From positions 1-39,433 of the forward strand of contig NZ_MAYF01000157.1 of the NCBI RefSeq assembly GCF_001684955.1: a stretch of 39,433 bases of DNA, read 5' to 3'. Source of the DNA: Chryseobacterium contaminans. Its GTDB lineage: Bacteria; Bacteroidota; Bacteroidia; Flavobacteriales; Weeksellaceae. The notes beneath the pieces were generated by a model, which saw nothing but the letters and a program-made list of their open reading frames with translations, was not told the DNA's origin and ran no database searches. Every line of letters begins with the position of its first letter. Within the stretch, counting starts at the first letter, position 1. The position numbers were made by a program, and so were the translations under genes. Of the stretch, positions 25,396 to 34,481 are shown piece by piece.

Positions 25396-28195
25396 CAAGT
25401 TTCTCCTTGATGTATTTTGCAGTATAAGATTTTTTATTTTTTGTCAGATCTTCAGGAGTTCCGGCAAAAACTACTTCACCACCATGTTTTCCTGCTTCAG
25501 GACCAATATCAATGATGTAATCAGCACATTTGATGATATCCGGCTGGTGTTCAATAACGATAACTGAATGTCCAAGGTCAATCAAAGCCTGTAATGATTT
25601 CAATAGCTTCTGAATATCATGGAAATGAAGACCTGTAGAAGGCTCATCGAAGATAAATAATGTTTTGTCTGTGGTAACTCCTTTTACAAGGAAAGAAGCC
25701 AGCTTCACACGCTGCGCCTCACCACCGGAAAGGGTAGAAGAGCTCTGCCCCAGCTGTAAATAGCCTAATCCAACTTCCTGTAAAGGTCTCAGTTTGGTTA
25801 CAATTTTTTCTTCATTATTATCCTTAAAGAATTCCAATGCTTCATCCACAGTCATGTGAAGAATATCAGAAATACTTTTCTCATCAAATTTCACTTCAAG
25901 GATTTCGCTTTTGAAACGGGTTCCTTTACATACTTCACATTCCAGTTCAATATCAGCCATAAACTGCATCGAAACATTGATAACTCCTTCACCTTTACAC
26001 TCATCGCATCTTCCGCCATCTACGTTGAAAGAGAAATGTTTAGGTTTGTAGCCCATCATTTTAGCCACTTTCTGCTTGGCAAAAAGATCACGGATATCAT
26101 CATAAGCTTTCAGATAGGTTACAGGGTTTGAACGTGAAGATTTTCCAATGGGATTCTGATCGATCAACTCAATGTTTTTGATGAGTTTTTTCGGGAATTC
26201 TACAGAATCGTAATCTCCTTTTTTACCACCCATGCCCAGTTGGATCTGAATATCGTTGGTAAGAATTTCTTTCATCAAAGTAGATTTACCACTTCCGGAA
26301 ACGCCTGAAATAACGGTCAGACTTTCCAAAGGAACATCTACATCAATATTTTTAAGGTTGTTCTGGCGGGCTCCTTTAATGTGAATCCATTCTTTTGCTT
26401 TTCTTCGTTTCTTCGGAACTTCTATTTCCAGTCTTCCGGTAAGATATTCTGAAGTAAGGGTGTTGGCCTTTTTCAAATCCTTATAATCTCCGGCAAATAC
26501 CAGCTCACCGCCAAGATAACCAGCTTCCGGACCAATATCAATGATATAGTCAGCAGCATGCATCACATCTTCATCATGTTCTACAACAATTACTGTATTT
26601 CCTAAGTCACGAAGGTTTTTCAATACCTCTATAAGGTTTTCCGTATCTTTAGAGTGTAGTCCGATAGAAGGTTCATCCAAAATATAAATGGACCCTACCA
26701 AAGAGCTTCCTAAGCTTGTTGCCAGGTTAATCCTCTGACTTTCCCCTCCGGAAAGGGTATTGGAGGTTCTGTTTAATGTTAAATATCCTAATCCCACCTT
26801 TAATAGAAACTCAAGGCGGGTGGTTATTTCATATAAAAGTCTTTTGGCAACTTCCTGGTCGTGTTCAGATAGTTTTAAACTGTTAATTAATGGAGCCAGT
26901 TCATCCAATGGAAGCTCAATCATCGACTGGATGTTGTGACCATCTACTTTTACCCAGCTTGTCTCTTCACGCAGCCTTAATCCTTCACAGGTTGGGCAAA
27001 GCGTTTTCCCCCTGTAACGGGAAAGCATTACTCTGTACTGGATTTTATAAAGGTTTTCTTCAAGCATTTTGAAGAAATTGTTGATGCATGGGAAATTGCT
27101 TTTACCATCACCTTTCCAAAGGAAGCTTTTCTGCTCTTTGGTTAATTGATGATAAGGTTTATGAATAGGGAAGTCACCCGCTTTTTTGATGAAATCTTTT
27201 TTCCATTCACTCATGGTTTCACCTCTCCAGCAGACAACGGCATCCTCATAGATGGATAATGTTTTATTAGGAACCACCAGATCTTCATCTATTCCAATTA
27301 CTTTCCCATAACCTTCACAAGCAGGACAAGCCCCATAAGGATTATTGAAACTGAAGAAATGAACGTTTGGTTCAAGGAATTCCATTCCGTCAAGTTCAAA
27401 CTTATTGGAGAACTCTTTTACCTTTTCGGTATCTGTATTTTTTAAAGAGCAGTAGCCACGGCCTTCGTAAAATGCCATCTGGATAGAATCTGCCAATCGC
27501 TGTAAAAAGCTTTCATCTTCCTCATAGGAAAAACGGTCAATCACAAGATTGATTTTCATTCCTTTTTCCGGAACAAATCCGAAGCTTTCAAGATCCTCAA
27601 TTCCTGCTACATTTCCGTTAATTTCAAGTCTGGTGAAACCTGCAAGTTTTAATACGTTTAGGGTTTCCTTAAAATTATCTGCATCATATTCCAACGGAGC
27701 AGTTAGTAAAAAGGAAGTATCTTTTTTAGAAGCCTTGATAAAGTCAACCACATCTGAAACGGAATCTTTTTTCACTTCCTCTCCTGAAACCGGAGAAAAT
27801 GTTTTTCCGATTCTTGCAAACAAAAGCTTCATATAATCATAGATCTCCGTAGAAGTACCCACTGTAGAGCGCGGATTAGATGAAATTACTTTCTGCTGGA
27901 TGGCGATGGATGGAGCCAGTCCTTTAATATCGTCAACCTTAGGTTTTTCTAATTTTCCCAAGAACTGGCGGGCATAAGAGCTTAAACTTTCCACATATCT
28001 TCTCTGTCCTTCTGCATAAATGGTATCAAAGGCAAGAGATGATTTACCGCTTCCTGATACTCCTGTAATAACAATCAGTTTATTTTTGGGAATAAGGACA
28101 TCCAGGTGCTTCAGATTGTTAAGATGAGCATTCTTAACGAAAATCTGTTTTTTTATATCTATTTCTGTAGTATCAGCCATATTTTGTTTATTCAT
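25388..28195 (-). CDS. uvrA: excinuclease ABC subunit A
   Basis: The damage-recognition ATPase of nucleotide excision repair; it dimerises, scans DNA and loads UvrB. The 935-residue length is normal for the family. Visible elements are Walker A in TGVSGSGKSSLAF (about 44-55), a Cys-x2-Cys zinc site (CPACEGYG ... CPTCEG), ABC signature NTLSGGESQRINLA with the Walker B segment YILDEPSIGLH, second Walker A GVSGSGKSTLMKEI, second zinc module (CDECKGEG ... CEVCKGTR), second signature STLSGGEAQRVKLA and Walker B FIFDEPSTGLH. Met-1 and Met-6 are both possible starts. A TAATTTTG box lies 178 bp upstream. No uvrB or uvrC is near. Confidence 0.95.
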   Translation of the reverse strand: MNKQNMADTTEIDIKKQIFVKNAHLNNLKHLDVLIPKNKLIVITGVSGSGKSSLAFDTIYAEGQRRYVESLSSYARQFLGKLEKPKVDDIKGLAPSIAIQQKVISSNPRSTVGTSTEIYDYMKLLFARIGKTFSPVSGEEVKKDSVSDVVDFIKASKKDTSFLLTAPLEYDADNFKETLNVLKLAGFTRLEINGNVAGIEDLESFGFVPEKGMKINLVIDRFSYEEDESFLQRLADSIQMAFYEGRGYCSLKNTDTEKVKEFSNKFELDGMEFLEPNVHFFSFNNPYGACPACEGYGKVIGIDEDLVVPNKTLSIYEDAVVCWRGETMSEWKKDFIKKAGDFPIHKPYHQLTKEQKSFLWKGDGKSNFPCINNFFKMLEENLYKIQYRVMLSRYRGKTLCPTCEGLRLREETSWVKVDGHNIQSMIELPLDELAPLINSLKLSEHDQEVAKRLLYEITTRLEFLLKVGLGYLTLNRTSNTLSGGESQRINLATSLGSSLVGSIYILDEPSIGLHSKDTENLIEVLKNLRDLGNTVIVVEHDEDVMHAADYIIDIGPEAGYLGGELVFAGDYKDLKKANTLTSEYLTGRLEIEVPKKRRKAKEWIHIKGARQNNLKNIDVDVPLESLTVISGVSGSGKSTLMKEILTNDIQIQLGMGGKKGDYDSVEFPKKLIKNIELIDQNPIGKSSRSNPVTYLKAYDDIRDLFAKQKVAKMMGYKPKHFSFNVDGGRCDECKGEGVINVSMQFMADIELECEVCKGTRFKSEILEVKFDEKSISDILHMTVDEALEFFKDNNEEKIVTKLRPLQEVGLGYLQLGQSSSTLSGGEAQRVKLASFLVKGVTTDKTLFIFDEPSTGLHFHDIQKLLKSLQALIDLGHSVIVIEHQPDIIKCADYIIDIGPEAGKHGGEVVFAGTPEDLTKNKKSYTAKYIKEKLEK

Positions 28196-28372
28196 AAAAG
28201 CAACTGTACAGCTATAAACTGCCAGTTTAATGGTGTTTTCCGAAATATTTCGGGGTCATCAATTGAACATTCAAATTATTTCCGGATTCAGCTGACAGGG
28301 AGAACATATCTGAAGAATGCCGCTCACCATAACAGTTGAAAAAGAATGATTTCACTGTAAAATTAAGACCCA

Positions 28373-28380
28373 CAAAATTA
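28373..28380 (-). promoter_or_regulatory. -7 promoter box of uvrA
   Basis: Minus-strand TAATTTTG is a full TAnnTTTG match about 178 bp before the uvrA start. The gap 28196-28789 otherwise holds no gene I can support; a LexA-type operator was not seen. Confidence 0.35.
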
Positions 28381-28704
28381 CGAATTTTTTAGCGAAAATT
28401 GTATGTTTCTCCTGTTACTAAAATTGTATATAAAAAAATAAAAATCAACGGCCTGATACCACAAAATTGGAGCCGGAAAAAGAAGAATTAAGATGCTTTT
28501 TGTGGAATTATTTCCTTTTTATAAGTTCTTATTGTTGAATTTTAAAAGGTTTTTTATCTTTTAACAGATTTTTTTATTCAGGTATTGTTTTATGTTTTAA
28601 AATTATTTAAAATTGTATTTATAAATATGTAATAGAGAAATGATAAAATTATTCAGAGATCTGGTTACACATTTAATGAGAAAAAGATAGAAACTCCCTC
28701 AAAA

Positions 28705-28740
28705 AAAACATTGACACAGTATTCATGCTGTGTCTTTTTT
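28705..28740. terminator. terminator upstream of the TonB receptor promoter
   Basis: A 7-bp stem (28713-28719 with 28728-28734) with an 8-nt loop and six T on the plus strand; the minus strand has an eight-T run four bases after the stem. No annotated gene on either side ends here. Confidence 0.65.
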
Positions 28741-28753
28741 ATGACAAGTATCA

Positions 28754-28785
28754 TTTGCCTGTCTTCATGAACTCCCTTACTTTTG
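28754..28785 (+). promoter_or_regulatory. promoter of the TonB-dependent receptor
   Basis: TTTG at 28754-28757 and TACTTTTG at 28778-28785, 20 nt apart, match the -33/-7 consensus. Transcription would start near 28791, which rules out the TTG at 28790 as a start codon. Confidence 0.7.
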
Positions 28786-28816
28786 AACCTTGTTAAAAGA
28801 AACTACGGAAACAATT

Positions 28817-30628
28817 ATGATCAAAAAGATAGGAAGTGCTTTTTTCCTGGGATCTCTACTTTGGGTAAGTGCTCAGGAAAAGACTACTGATATTGAAAAC
28901 ATTGAATTTCAAGGGAAATTTATCTCTACACCTTATAAAAGTGCCAACCAGAATATTACTGTAATCACCAAAGAAGATATTGCCAATGCTCCATCCAAAA
29001 GTATTGATGAAATTCTTCAGCAGGTTCCGGGTATGGATATCAGAAGGAGAGGATCCAATGGAGTTCAGAGTGATATCAGTTTCCGCGGAAGCTCGTTTGA
29101 GCAAGTCCTGCTATTACTGAATGGAGTAAGAATCAATGATTCCCAGACTGGTCACAATTCCATGAACCTTCCGGTGGATCTGGAAGATGTGGAAAAGATT
29201 GAGATTATAAAAGGTCCTGCTGCAAGACGTTTCGGACAGAATGCTTATGCAGGAGTCATTAATGTAATTACCAGACCTGGAGCAGGAAAAAAAGTTAAAA
29301 TAAGTGCAGAAGGTGGTGACTACAGTTCTTATGGACTAGGGTTCAATGCACAGATGGGAAATGAAAAATTCGCCAATACCCTTCAAGCTAATACTTCAGG
29401 TTCACAAGGGTATATGTATAATACAGATTATGAAATCCGAAATGTTTTTTATCAGGGAAAACTGAATATTAAAAACGGAGATTTGCGGCTTCAGGCTGGG
29501 TTTTCGGAAAAGAAATTCGGAGCTAATGGTTTTTATGCATCCAAATCTGCTATAGACCAATATGAGGAAATGCAGGCTTCTATTGTAAGTATTGCGCATC
29601 AGCAGACTTTCGGGAAGCTAAAGTTTAACTCGAATGTATACTGGAGAAGAGGGCAGGATATGTACTTGTATACCAGACAGAATCCTAAAGGATATAGAAA
29701 TATGCATATTGGGAATAACGTGGGTGGAGAAGTAAACTCAAGCTACCAATGGGGATTAGGAACTACCGGAGTGGGTGTTGAACTGAGAAAAGAGTTTCTG
29801 GTGAGCAGCAATTTGGGAAATCCTAACCGTTTTGTTTCTCAGGTTTTCTTTGAACATCATTTCTCATTATTTGATAAAAAATTAAATATCAGCCCGGGAA
29901 TTTCATGGGCTAACTATTCTAAAGAAGGTAATTTCTTCTATCCCGGGTTAGATGTGGGATATAACTTTAATCCTAATAATAAGGTATATGGAAATATTGC
30001 CAAAGTACACCGTATTCCAACCTTTACGGATCTTTATTATGTGAGTCCGCAGGAACGTGGTAACCCAAATTTGCTGCCTGAAAACGGTGTTTCATCTGAG
30101 GTAGGGTATCAATATCAGAATCAAAGTATTTTAGCCAAAATCAGTGGGTTTTTAAGGGATTCAAAGAATTCTATCGATTGGGTGAAAAAAGACATCAGTG
30201 ATAAAACATGGGCTGCTGAAAATGTAGGCAATATAAAAATCAAAGGAATAGAAGCTGAAATTAACTATAAAATGACCAACTGGCTGAAAATGATGGCAGG
30301 GTATACCTATATTGACGGCAAATTTCAGAAATCCAATGAGTTTGTTTCAAAATATATTATGGATAATCTGAGACACCAGTTCATCGGTAAAGTGGAAGCA
30401 AAATTCCTTGGAGCCTTTACTAATGAAATTGTGTACAGATACAATGAAAGAATGAATTTAGGAAGCTATCAGTTGCTGGATAACAAGTTAAGTTTTAATA
30501 AAAAAGACTATTCTGTATATGTTTTAGTGAATAATATCACCAATACAAAATATACGGAAGCATTTGGCGTAGAAATGCCGCAAAGATGGTTTCATATTGG
30601 TTTTTCTTACATAATTAATATGAAGTAA
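28817..30628 (+). CDS. TonB-dependent outer-membrane receptor
   Basis: An outer-membrane gated transporter of 603 residues. The start at 28817 (MIKKIGSAFFLGSLLWVSAQ) gives a signal peptide and lies downstream of the predicted transcription start. Residues 30-150 form the plug domain: SIDEILQQVPGMDIRRRG, ISFRGSSFEQVLLLLNGVRI and EKIEIIKGPAARRFGQNAYA. The rest is a beta-barrel with alternating aromatic and hydrophobic residues ending RWFHIGFSYIINMK. The medium length and plug pattern fit the BtuB/iron-chelate type rather than SusC. The ligand is unknown; no Fur site was identified. The DUF2490 gene follows 71 bp later with its own promoter box. Confidence 0.9.
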   Translation: MIKKIGSAFFLGSLLWVSAQEKTTDIENIEFQGKFISTPYKSANQNITVITKEDIANAPSKSIDEILQQVPGMDIRRRGSNGVQSDISFRGSSFEQVLLLLNGVRINDSQTGHNSMNLPVDLEDVEKIEIIKGPAARRFGQNAYAGVINVITRPGAGKKVKISAEGGDYSSYGLGFNAQMGNEKFANTLQANTSGSQGYMYNTDYEIRNVFYQGKLNIKNGDLRLQAGFSEKKFGANGFYASKSAIDQYEEMQASIVSIAHQQTFGKLKFNSNVYWRRGQDMYLYTRQNPKGYRNMHIGNNVGGEVNSSYQWGLGTTGVGVELRKEFLVSSNLGNPNRFVSQVFFEHHFSLFDKKLNISPGISWANYSKEGNFFYPGLDVGYNFNPNNKVYGNIAKVHRIPTFTDLYYVSPQERGNPNLLPENGVSSEVGYQYQNQSILAKISGFLRDSKNSIDWVKKDISDKTWAAENVGNIKIKGIEAEINYKMTNWLKMMAGYTYIDGKFQKSNEFVSKYIMDNLRHQFIGKVEAKFLGAFTNEIVYRYNERMNLGSYQLLDNKLSFNKKDYSVYVLVNNITNTKYTEAFGVEMPQRWFHIGFSYIINMK

Positions 30629-30679
30629 GTGTTAATTCAATATTAATGAAAGTTAATATTAACAAATTGTTAAAAAAAT

Positions 30680-30687
30680 TACATTTG
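30680..30687 (+). promoter_or_regulatory. -7 promoter box of the DUF2490 gene
   Basis: TACATTTG is a full TAnnTTTG match 12 bp before the ATG at 30700. It lies inside the longer open frame that begins at 30646 and so favours the later start. Confidence 0.5.
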
Positions 30688-30699
30688 CAAAAATTTTTT

Positions 30700-31416
30700 A
30701 TGAAACGTTTTCTAGGTTTAAGTCTACTTCTTAGTCTATCTTTCTTCAAAGCTCAGGAACATATTTCCAGCTTCAATGCAGTAACTCTAACCTATAAGTT
30801 TCATCCTAAATTTTTCATCTACGGAGAAGGTCAGTTAAGAGGTAACGAAGATTATGCTTACCCGGATTATTATGAAATAAAAGGGGGAATAGGGTATAAC
30901 CTTACCAAGAATCACAAACCATTTGTAGGACTGGGAAGATATGTTAACTACAAGGATAAGAAATTAAGCAGAGAAGAGTTCAGGGTTTGGCTTCAGGATG
31001 TTATTGATGTTAAAAAAGGCATCGTGAAGTTTGAAAACCGTTTCCGTGTAGAAAAAAGCTGGTTTTATGAACCGCAAACTGACAACACTTCTCAGAGAAT
31101 GCGTTACCGTTACCGTTTGAATGTAAGTGTTCCCTTAAATGCTAAAGAAATTAAAAAAGGGACTGTTTTTGCCAATGCTTACGATGAACTCTTTCTTGTA
31201 ACCCCAATGAAGCCTACTTTTGCCAGAAACAGAGTTTATGGTGGTTTCGGCTACCAGATTGATGATTATTTCGGAATTGTAAGCGGATACCTTTGGCAGC
31301 GTGAATTTGAAGCAAAAGGAAATAAAAACTTACATTTCATCTACCTTGCTTTGAACATCAATATTGATGGTACGAACCATGAGGTGAAAACATACGATTT
31401 CCCTGGGGCGGATTAA
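30700..31416 (+). CDS. DUF2490 family outer-membrane protein
   Basis: A 238-residue protein from the second Met of the frame (MKRFLGLSLLLSLSFFKAQ, a signal peptide). The mature part is built of alternating strands with aromatic ends (FHPKFFIYGEGQLRGNEDY, YEIKGGIGYNL, FVGLGRYVNY, RMRYRYRLNVSVPL), as expected for a small outer-membrane beta-barrel, and matches the DUF2490 layout. Function is unknown. It may be read through from the TonB receptor as well as from its own promoter. Its 3' end overlaps the M48 protease gene by 4 bp in convergent orientation, and no terminator is visible between them. Confidence 0.82.
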   Translation: MKRFLGLSLLLSLSFFKAQEHISSFNAVTLTYKFHPKFFIYGEGQLRGNEDYAYPDYYEIKGGIGYNLTKNHKPFVGLGRYVNYKDKKLSREEFRVWLQDVIDVKKGIVKFENRFRVEKSWFYEPQTDNTSQRMRYRYRLNVSVPLNAKEIKKGTVFANAYDELFLVTPMKPTFARNRVYGGFGYQIDDYFGIVSGYLWQREFEAKGNKNLHFIYLALNINIDGTNHEVKTYDFPGAD

Positions 31417-33464
31417 GAGGCCTGGCTTATCTCTGACTGTAATTTTAAGAGTTCCTGTTTGGTATTAAGGTAGTACGTATTTAAAAGATTTTGATATTTT
31501 TCAATCAATAATGATATGGAATCAACTTCATTCTGAAGGTATCTGTCATTGTTGAAATAAATATATTCAGCATCTACAAACTGTTGAAGAATATTACTTT
31601 CTTCAGCAGTGAGTAATTCTTTGTAAGCAGAATTTTCAAGAAGGTTTCGGATCTTTTGTTTAAAAGGTTTTTCAGCCTTCAAAAGCTTTGCTCTGTGCTT
31701 ACGGATTTCTTCAAAAGGTAAAGTAACCGTCATAAACTGTAAGTATCCGATAAATTCATTAAGACTTGCTTGGAATTCATCGAATTCTTTATCTATTGCA
31801 GACATTTTTTTGTACTTATTTATCAAATTCGTTTTGTGCTCATTATTACTTTTATGATAATAATAGTTGAAAATAGATTTGTCATTTTCATGAAGTTCAG
31901 CGATCACATTTTTAAGCTCATTTTCAAGTTGAGGAATCATGTTTCCTGCATGTTTTGCTTTATGTAATACCCCGTTATACCTGAAAGTTTTTATTTCTTT
32001 AGGTTTTGAAGCCAGATACTGTAAAGTTTGAAGATCCTGTTCTATACCAGCTTTTTCATAGACTAAGGAAACCTTTTTATCGCTGAATAAATCAGCTTCA
32101 TGATAAAGCCCCGAATCCTGAATAATAGCTTCAAGATTTTCTAAAATAGGGTTATGTCTTTCATAATAGCCGTTAAACCCGGAAATCAGGTTCTGATATC
32201 TATTGTTTTCCAGGTAGAGAGTGGTAAAAGTATTATCATCTATAACTTCTCCAACATTTTTAATGCTTAAAAGTGTTAGATATTTTGCTGTTAGCGTTTC
32301 ACAGATGTTTTCATAACCTCTGATGATTTCTCCGGCTGGTTTGTGGTCACTGGTTGTATTTTGGGTTTTGTTCTTTTTGATTCTTTCAATCCTTTTTGAT
32401 ATTTCAGGGTGGGATGACCATTGGTCTTCAATTTCAATTCTGGATTTATTATAACGGGTCAGGTCCTCAATATCTATTTGGGGAAGTCCATTTACATAAG
32501 GATGATTATTTCTTTCACTGAAAATCTTCATTAAAGAAATCTGGTTTTCATAAAGATTTTTGGGCAGATATTTTTGATTGCTTTCAATATAAAAATTGGT
32601 TGCATAGTTAAAGGCAGCATCACTTAATTCCAATCTTAATAAGGAGGAAATCTGCTCATCCGGATTTGTTACAAAAGTTGAAATAGCATCAGCATGATAT
32701 TCCATCTCTCTTTGCAGGGAAGCATGGTTTTTAAAAAGAAAATTGGAGATACTTTTAAGGACATATTGAAAGGCATTGATGAAGCTTACAGAGATAAGTC
32801 CGAAAATTTTAAAAAAAGCATTGCTTCCTGAAAACTCCAGAATAAAATTTTCATAATCTTTATTATTGTAAACGGTTTCAAAAATTATTTTTTCAGCCTG
32901 GTTTACATAACCACCTATTTTCATACTTCTTTGGGAAAAGTGGCCAAACTCATGTGCCAGAACTGTTTTCAATTCTCCGGCACTTGTTGTATTAATCAGT
33001 CCTATACCAATAGTAAGGTTCTTCTTTACCGGTAGAAACATACTCCAGAAAATAGAATTATAGCTGACACTGGCGTTTACATCCGGTGAAAGAAAAACTT
33101 TTTTGGGAGCCTGAACTTTTGTTTCCTTTACAATCTCATCAATCATGTTAAAAAGCTCAGGTTGATGGGAGCGTGAAACTTCTATTAGGTGACGGGTACT
33201 ATAATTATTTTTCTTGAAAATAAAACGGGTAAGAAAAATGAATACGAAAAGACCTATACTAAACAATCCTGCAGCACCAAAAATTGTAAAATAATTGACT
33301 TTAATTGTTAATAGCTTTACAGCCCCATATCCTAAGAGAAAAATCATCAAGAGAGAGGCCAGAATAAGGAGTAAATATATAAGAAAAAAAGCTGAAACTG
33401 ACACAATAGCAGAAATCAGCTTAGTTTGATAAGCCGTTGAAATTTTAGGTAGGTTATTAGTCAT
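31413..33464 (-). CDS. membrane-bound M48 family zinc metallopeptidase
   Basis: A 683-residue protease of the Ste24/HtpX type (M48). Two hydrophobic regions (about 17-48 and 58-83) anchor it. The catalytic domain follows with VLAHEFGHFSQ (HExxH, His171-Glu172-His175) and the downstream Glu ligand in EMEYHADAIS. The large C-terminal part (350-683) is helical and charged (GIEQDLQTLQYLASKPKEIK region) with no domain I recognise, and makes this protein about twice the usual HtpX length. The HD gene is 10 bp upstream, so the two are co-transcribed. A role in membrane protein quality control is inferred from the family. Confidence 0.88.
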   Translation of the reverse strand: MTNNLPKISTAYQTKLISAIVSVSAFFLIYLLLILASLLMIFLLGYGAVKLLTIKVNYFTIFGAAGLFSIGLFVFIFLTRFIFKKNNYSTRHLIEVSRSHQPELFNMIDEIVKETKVQAPKKVFLSPDVNASVSYNSIFWSMFLPVKKNLTIGIGLINTTSAGELKTVLAHEFGHFSQRSMKIGGYVNQAEKIIFETVYNNKDYENFILEFSGSNAFFKIFGLISVSFINAFQYVLKSISNFLFKNHASLQREMEYHADAISTFVTNPDEQISSLLRLELSDAAFNYATNFYIESNQKYLPKNLYENQISLMKIFSERNNHPYVNGLPQIDIEDLTRYNKSRIEIEDQWSSHPEISKRIERIKKNKTQNTTSDHKPAGEIIRGYENICETLTAKYLTLLSIKNVGEVIDDNTFTTLYLENNRYQNLISGFNGYYERHNPILENLEAIIQDSGLYHEADLFSDKKVSLVYEKAGIEQDLQTLQYLASKPKEIKTFRYNGVLHKAKHAGNMIPQLENELKNVIAELHENDKSIFNYYYHKSNNEHKTNLINKYKKMSAIDKEFDEFQASLNEFIGYLQFMTVTLPFEEIRKHRAKLLKAEKPFKQKIRNLLENSAYKELLTAEESNILQQFVDAEYIYFNNDRYLQNEVDSISLLIEKYQNLLNTYYLNTKQELLKLQSEISQAS

Positions 33465-33474
33465 TTTTGGTTGA

Positions 33475-33921
33475 TTAGTATTTTTCTATCAGATAGCGAT
33501 AGGCTTTGAGATATTTATTGAACCTTTTAATATCTTTAGGCGTAAGCTCTCGGTTTACTCTTCTAAGATCCATATTATCGCGAAGGTCATTAAGTTTTAC
33601 AGCAACAGCCAGAGGCGATCTTTCTGTTCTTTTCACAAATTCATCATAATCTTCTTCCGGATCAAACTTAGTAAGGCAGCTGATGGCAAAAATAATGTAT
33701 TCCGGAAAGCCTTCACTTCTTAAATAATCCAGACTGAATTCTAAAGGGTGATCTTCCACCACATCATGTAAAACTCCCACAATTTTCTCATCCATTGTTT
33801 TACCATATTCCATGACGCGCATTACGTGTGCAATGTATGGAGCGTGGTATTTGTCTGTCTGTCCTTTATGTGCCTTATCGGCAATTTTTATAGCTTTATT
33901 TAGTAATTCTTCTTTTGTCAT
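33475..33921 (-). CDS. small HD-domain hydrolase resembling the SpoT/MESH1 alarmone hydrolase
   Basis: A 148-residue metal-dependent phosphohydrolase. The start is set at 33921 (MTKEELLNKAIKIADKAHKG) because the longer frame would include the terminator of the next gene upstream. HD-superfamily residues appear in order: AHKGQ (17-21), PYIAH with His32, LHDVVED with His52-Asp53, and VKLNDLRDN (109-116) with Asp112. This order and the short length resemble the (p)ppGpp hydrolase domain of SpoT and the single-domain MESH1 enzymes, so it may degrade alarmone or another nucleotide. That activity is inferred. It shares an operon with the M48 protease downstream. Confidence 0.8.
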   Translation of the reverse strand: MTKEELLNKAIKIADKAHKGQTDKYHAPYIAHVMRVMEYGKTMDEKIVGVLHDVVEDHPLEFSLDYLRSEGFPEYIIFAISCLTKFDPEEDYDEFVKRTERSPLAVAVKLNDLRDNMDLRRVNRELTPKDIKRFNKYLKAYRYLIEKY

Positions 33922-33945
33922 TTTTCTATGAAAATAGAGTACAAA

Positions 33946-33982
33946 AATAAAAAATGCCTTAAAAAAATAAGGCATTTTTATA
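33946..33982 (-). terminator. terminator of the DUF1508 gene
   Basis: A stem formed by AAAATGCCTTA and TAAGGCATTTT with an A-rich loop (about 33950-33978) carries a T-rich tail on the minus strand, just after the DUF1508 gene. It also has T's on the plus strand. Confidence 0.75.
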
Positions 33983-34001
33983 GAGATTATTTAAGATTGT
34001 T

Positions 34002-34337
34002 CTATAAATTTATTTCATCCTCTACAGAAGCATTTGGAGCATTGTTTTTGACGGATTCTATTCCGTTTTCCATTCCGTTATCTGTTTCATACATCTGGCT
34101 GGTTCCAATAATTTGCCCATTCCCGGCTTTAAGGTTGAAATAACATCTGCCATCTCTGGCGGTATTTCTTTCAAATTTGGCATCTTCCTGAGAATTGGTT
34201 TTTACTGAATTGATCCCATTTTCACAGGATGATTTGGTGCTATACCCCTGGCTGGTTAGAATTACCTGTCCGTTTACGGCTTTAAGATTGAATTGAAATT
34301 CACCGTTGTTTCTTTTAGAAATAATAAATTTTCCCAT
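34002..34337 (-). CDS. DUF1508 (YegP-like) protein with two repeats
   Basis: A 111-residue protein of two tandem DUF1508 units: residues 3-50 (FIISKRNNGEFQFNLKAVNG, then QVILTSQGYSTKSSCENGI) and 54-103 (KFERNTARDGRCYFNLKAGN, then GQIIGTSQMYETDNGMENGI). Each unit is a small beta-alpha fold that pairs with the other. Members are widespread and abundant, but their biochemical role is not established. There is no signal peptide. A TAACTTTA box (one mismatch to TAnnTTTG) lies about 36 bp upstream, and a strong terminator follows, so it is monocistronic. Confidence 0.88.
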   Translation of the reverse strand: MGKFIISKRNNGEFQFNLKAVNGQVILTSQGYSTKSSCENGINSVKTNSQEDAKFERNTARDGRCYFNLKAGNGQIIGTSQMYETDNGMENGIESVKNNAPNASVEDEINL

Positions 34338-34424
34338 ATGTTTTATTTTGAGTTAACTGGTTTTAGATATAATAAAGTTAGGAAAAAATATTGAAATCTG
34401 CTGTTCTTTGAAATTTCTGTAAGG

Positions 34425-34457
34425 TCAAGAAAAAAACGCCCCAAAATGGGACGTTTT
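34425..34457 (-). terminator. terminator of the beta-oxidation operon
   Basis: On the minus strand a 10-bp stem with one C-A mismatch (34433-34443 with 34447-34457) and a 3-nt loop is followed by a run of T, 25 bp after the acyl-CoA dehydrogenase stop. Confidence 0.75.
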
Positions 34458-34481
34458 GAAATCAAATTTATGTTATTAAGA

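Noticed and set aside
28790..28816. TTG at 28790 as start of the TonB receptor
   Set aside because: The promoter at 28754-28785 places the transcript start at about 28791, and the ATG at 28817 begins a normal signal peptide.
33922..33975. 18-codon N-terminal extension of the HD protein
   Set aside because: The region is occupied by the terminator of the upstream DUF1508 gene.
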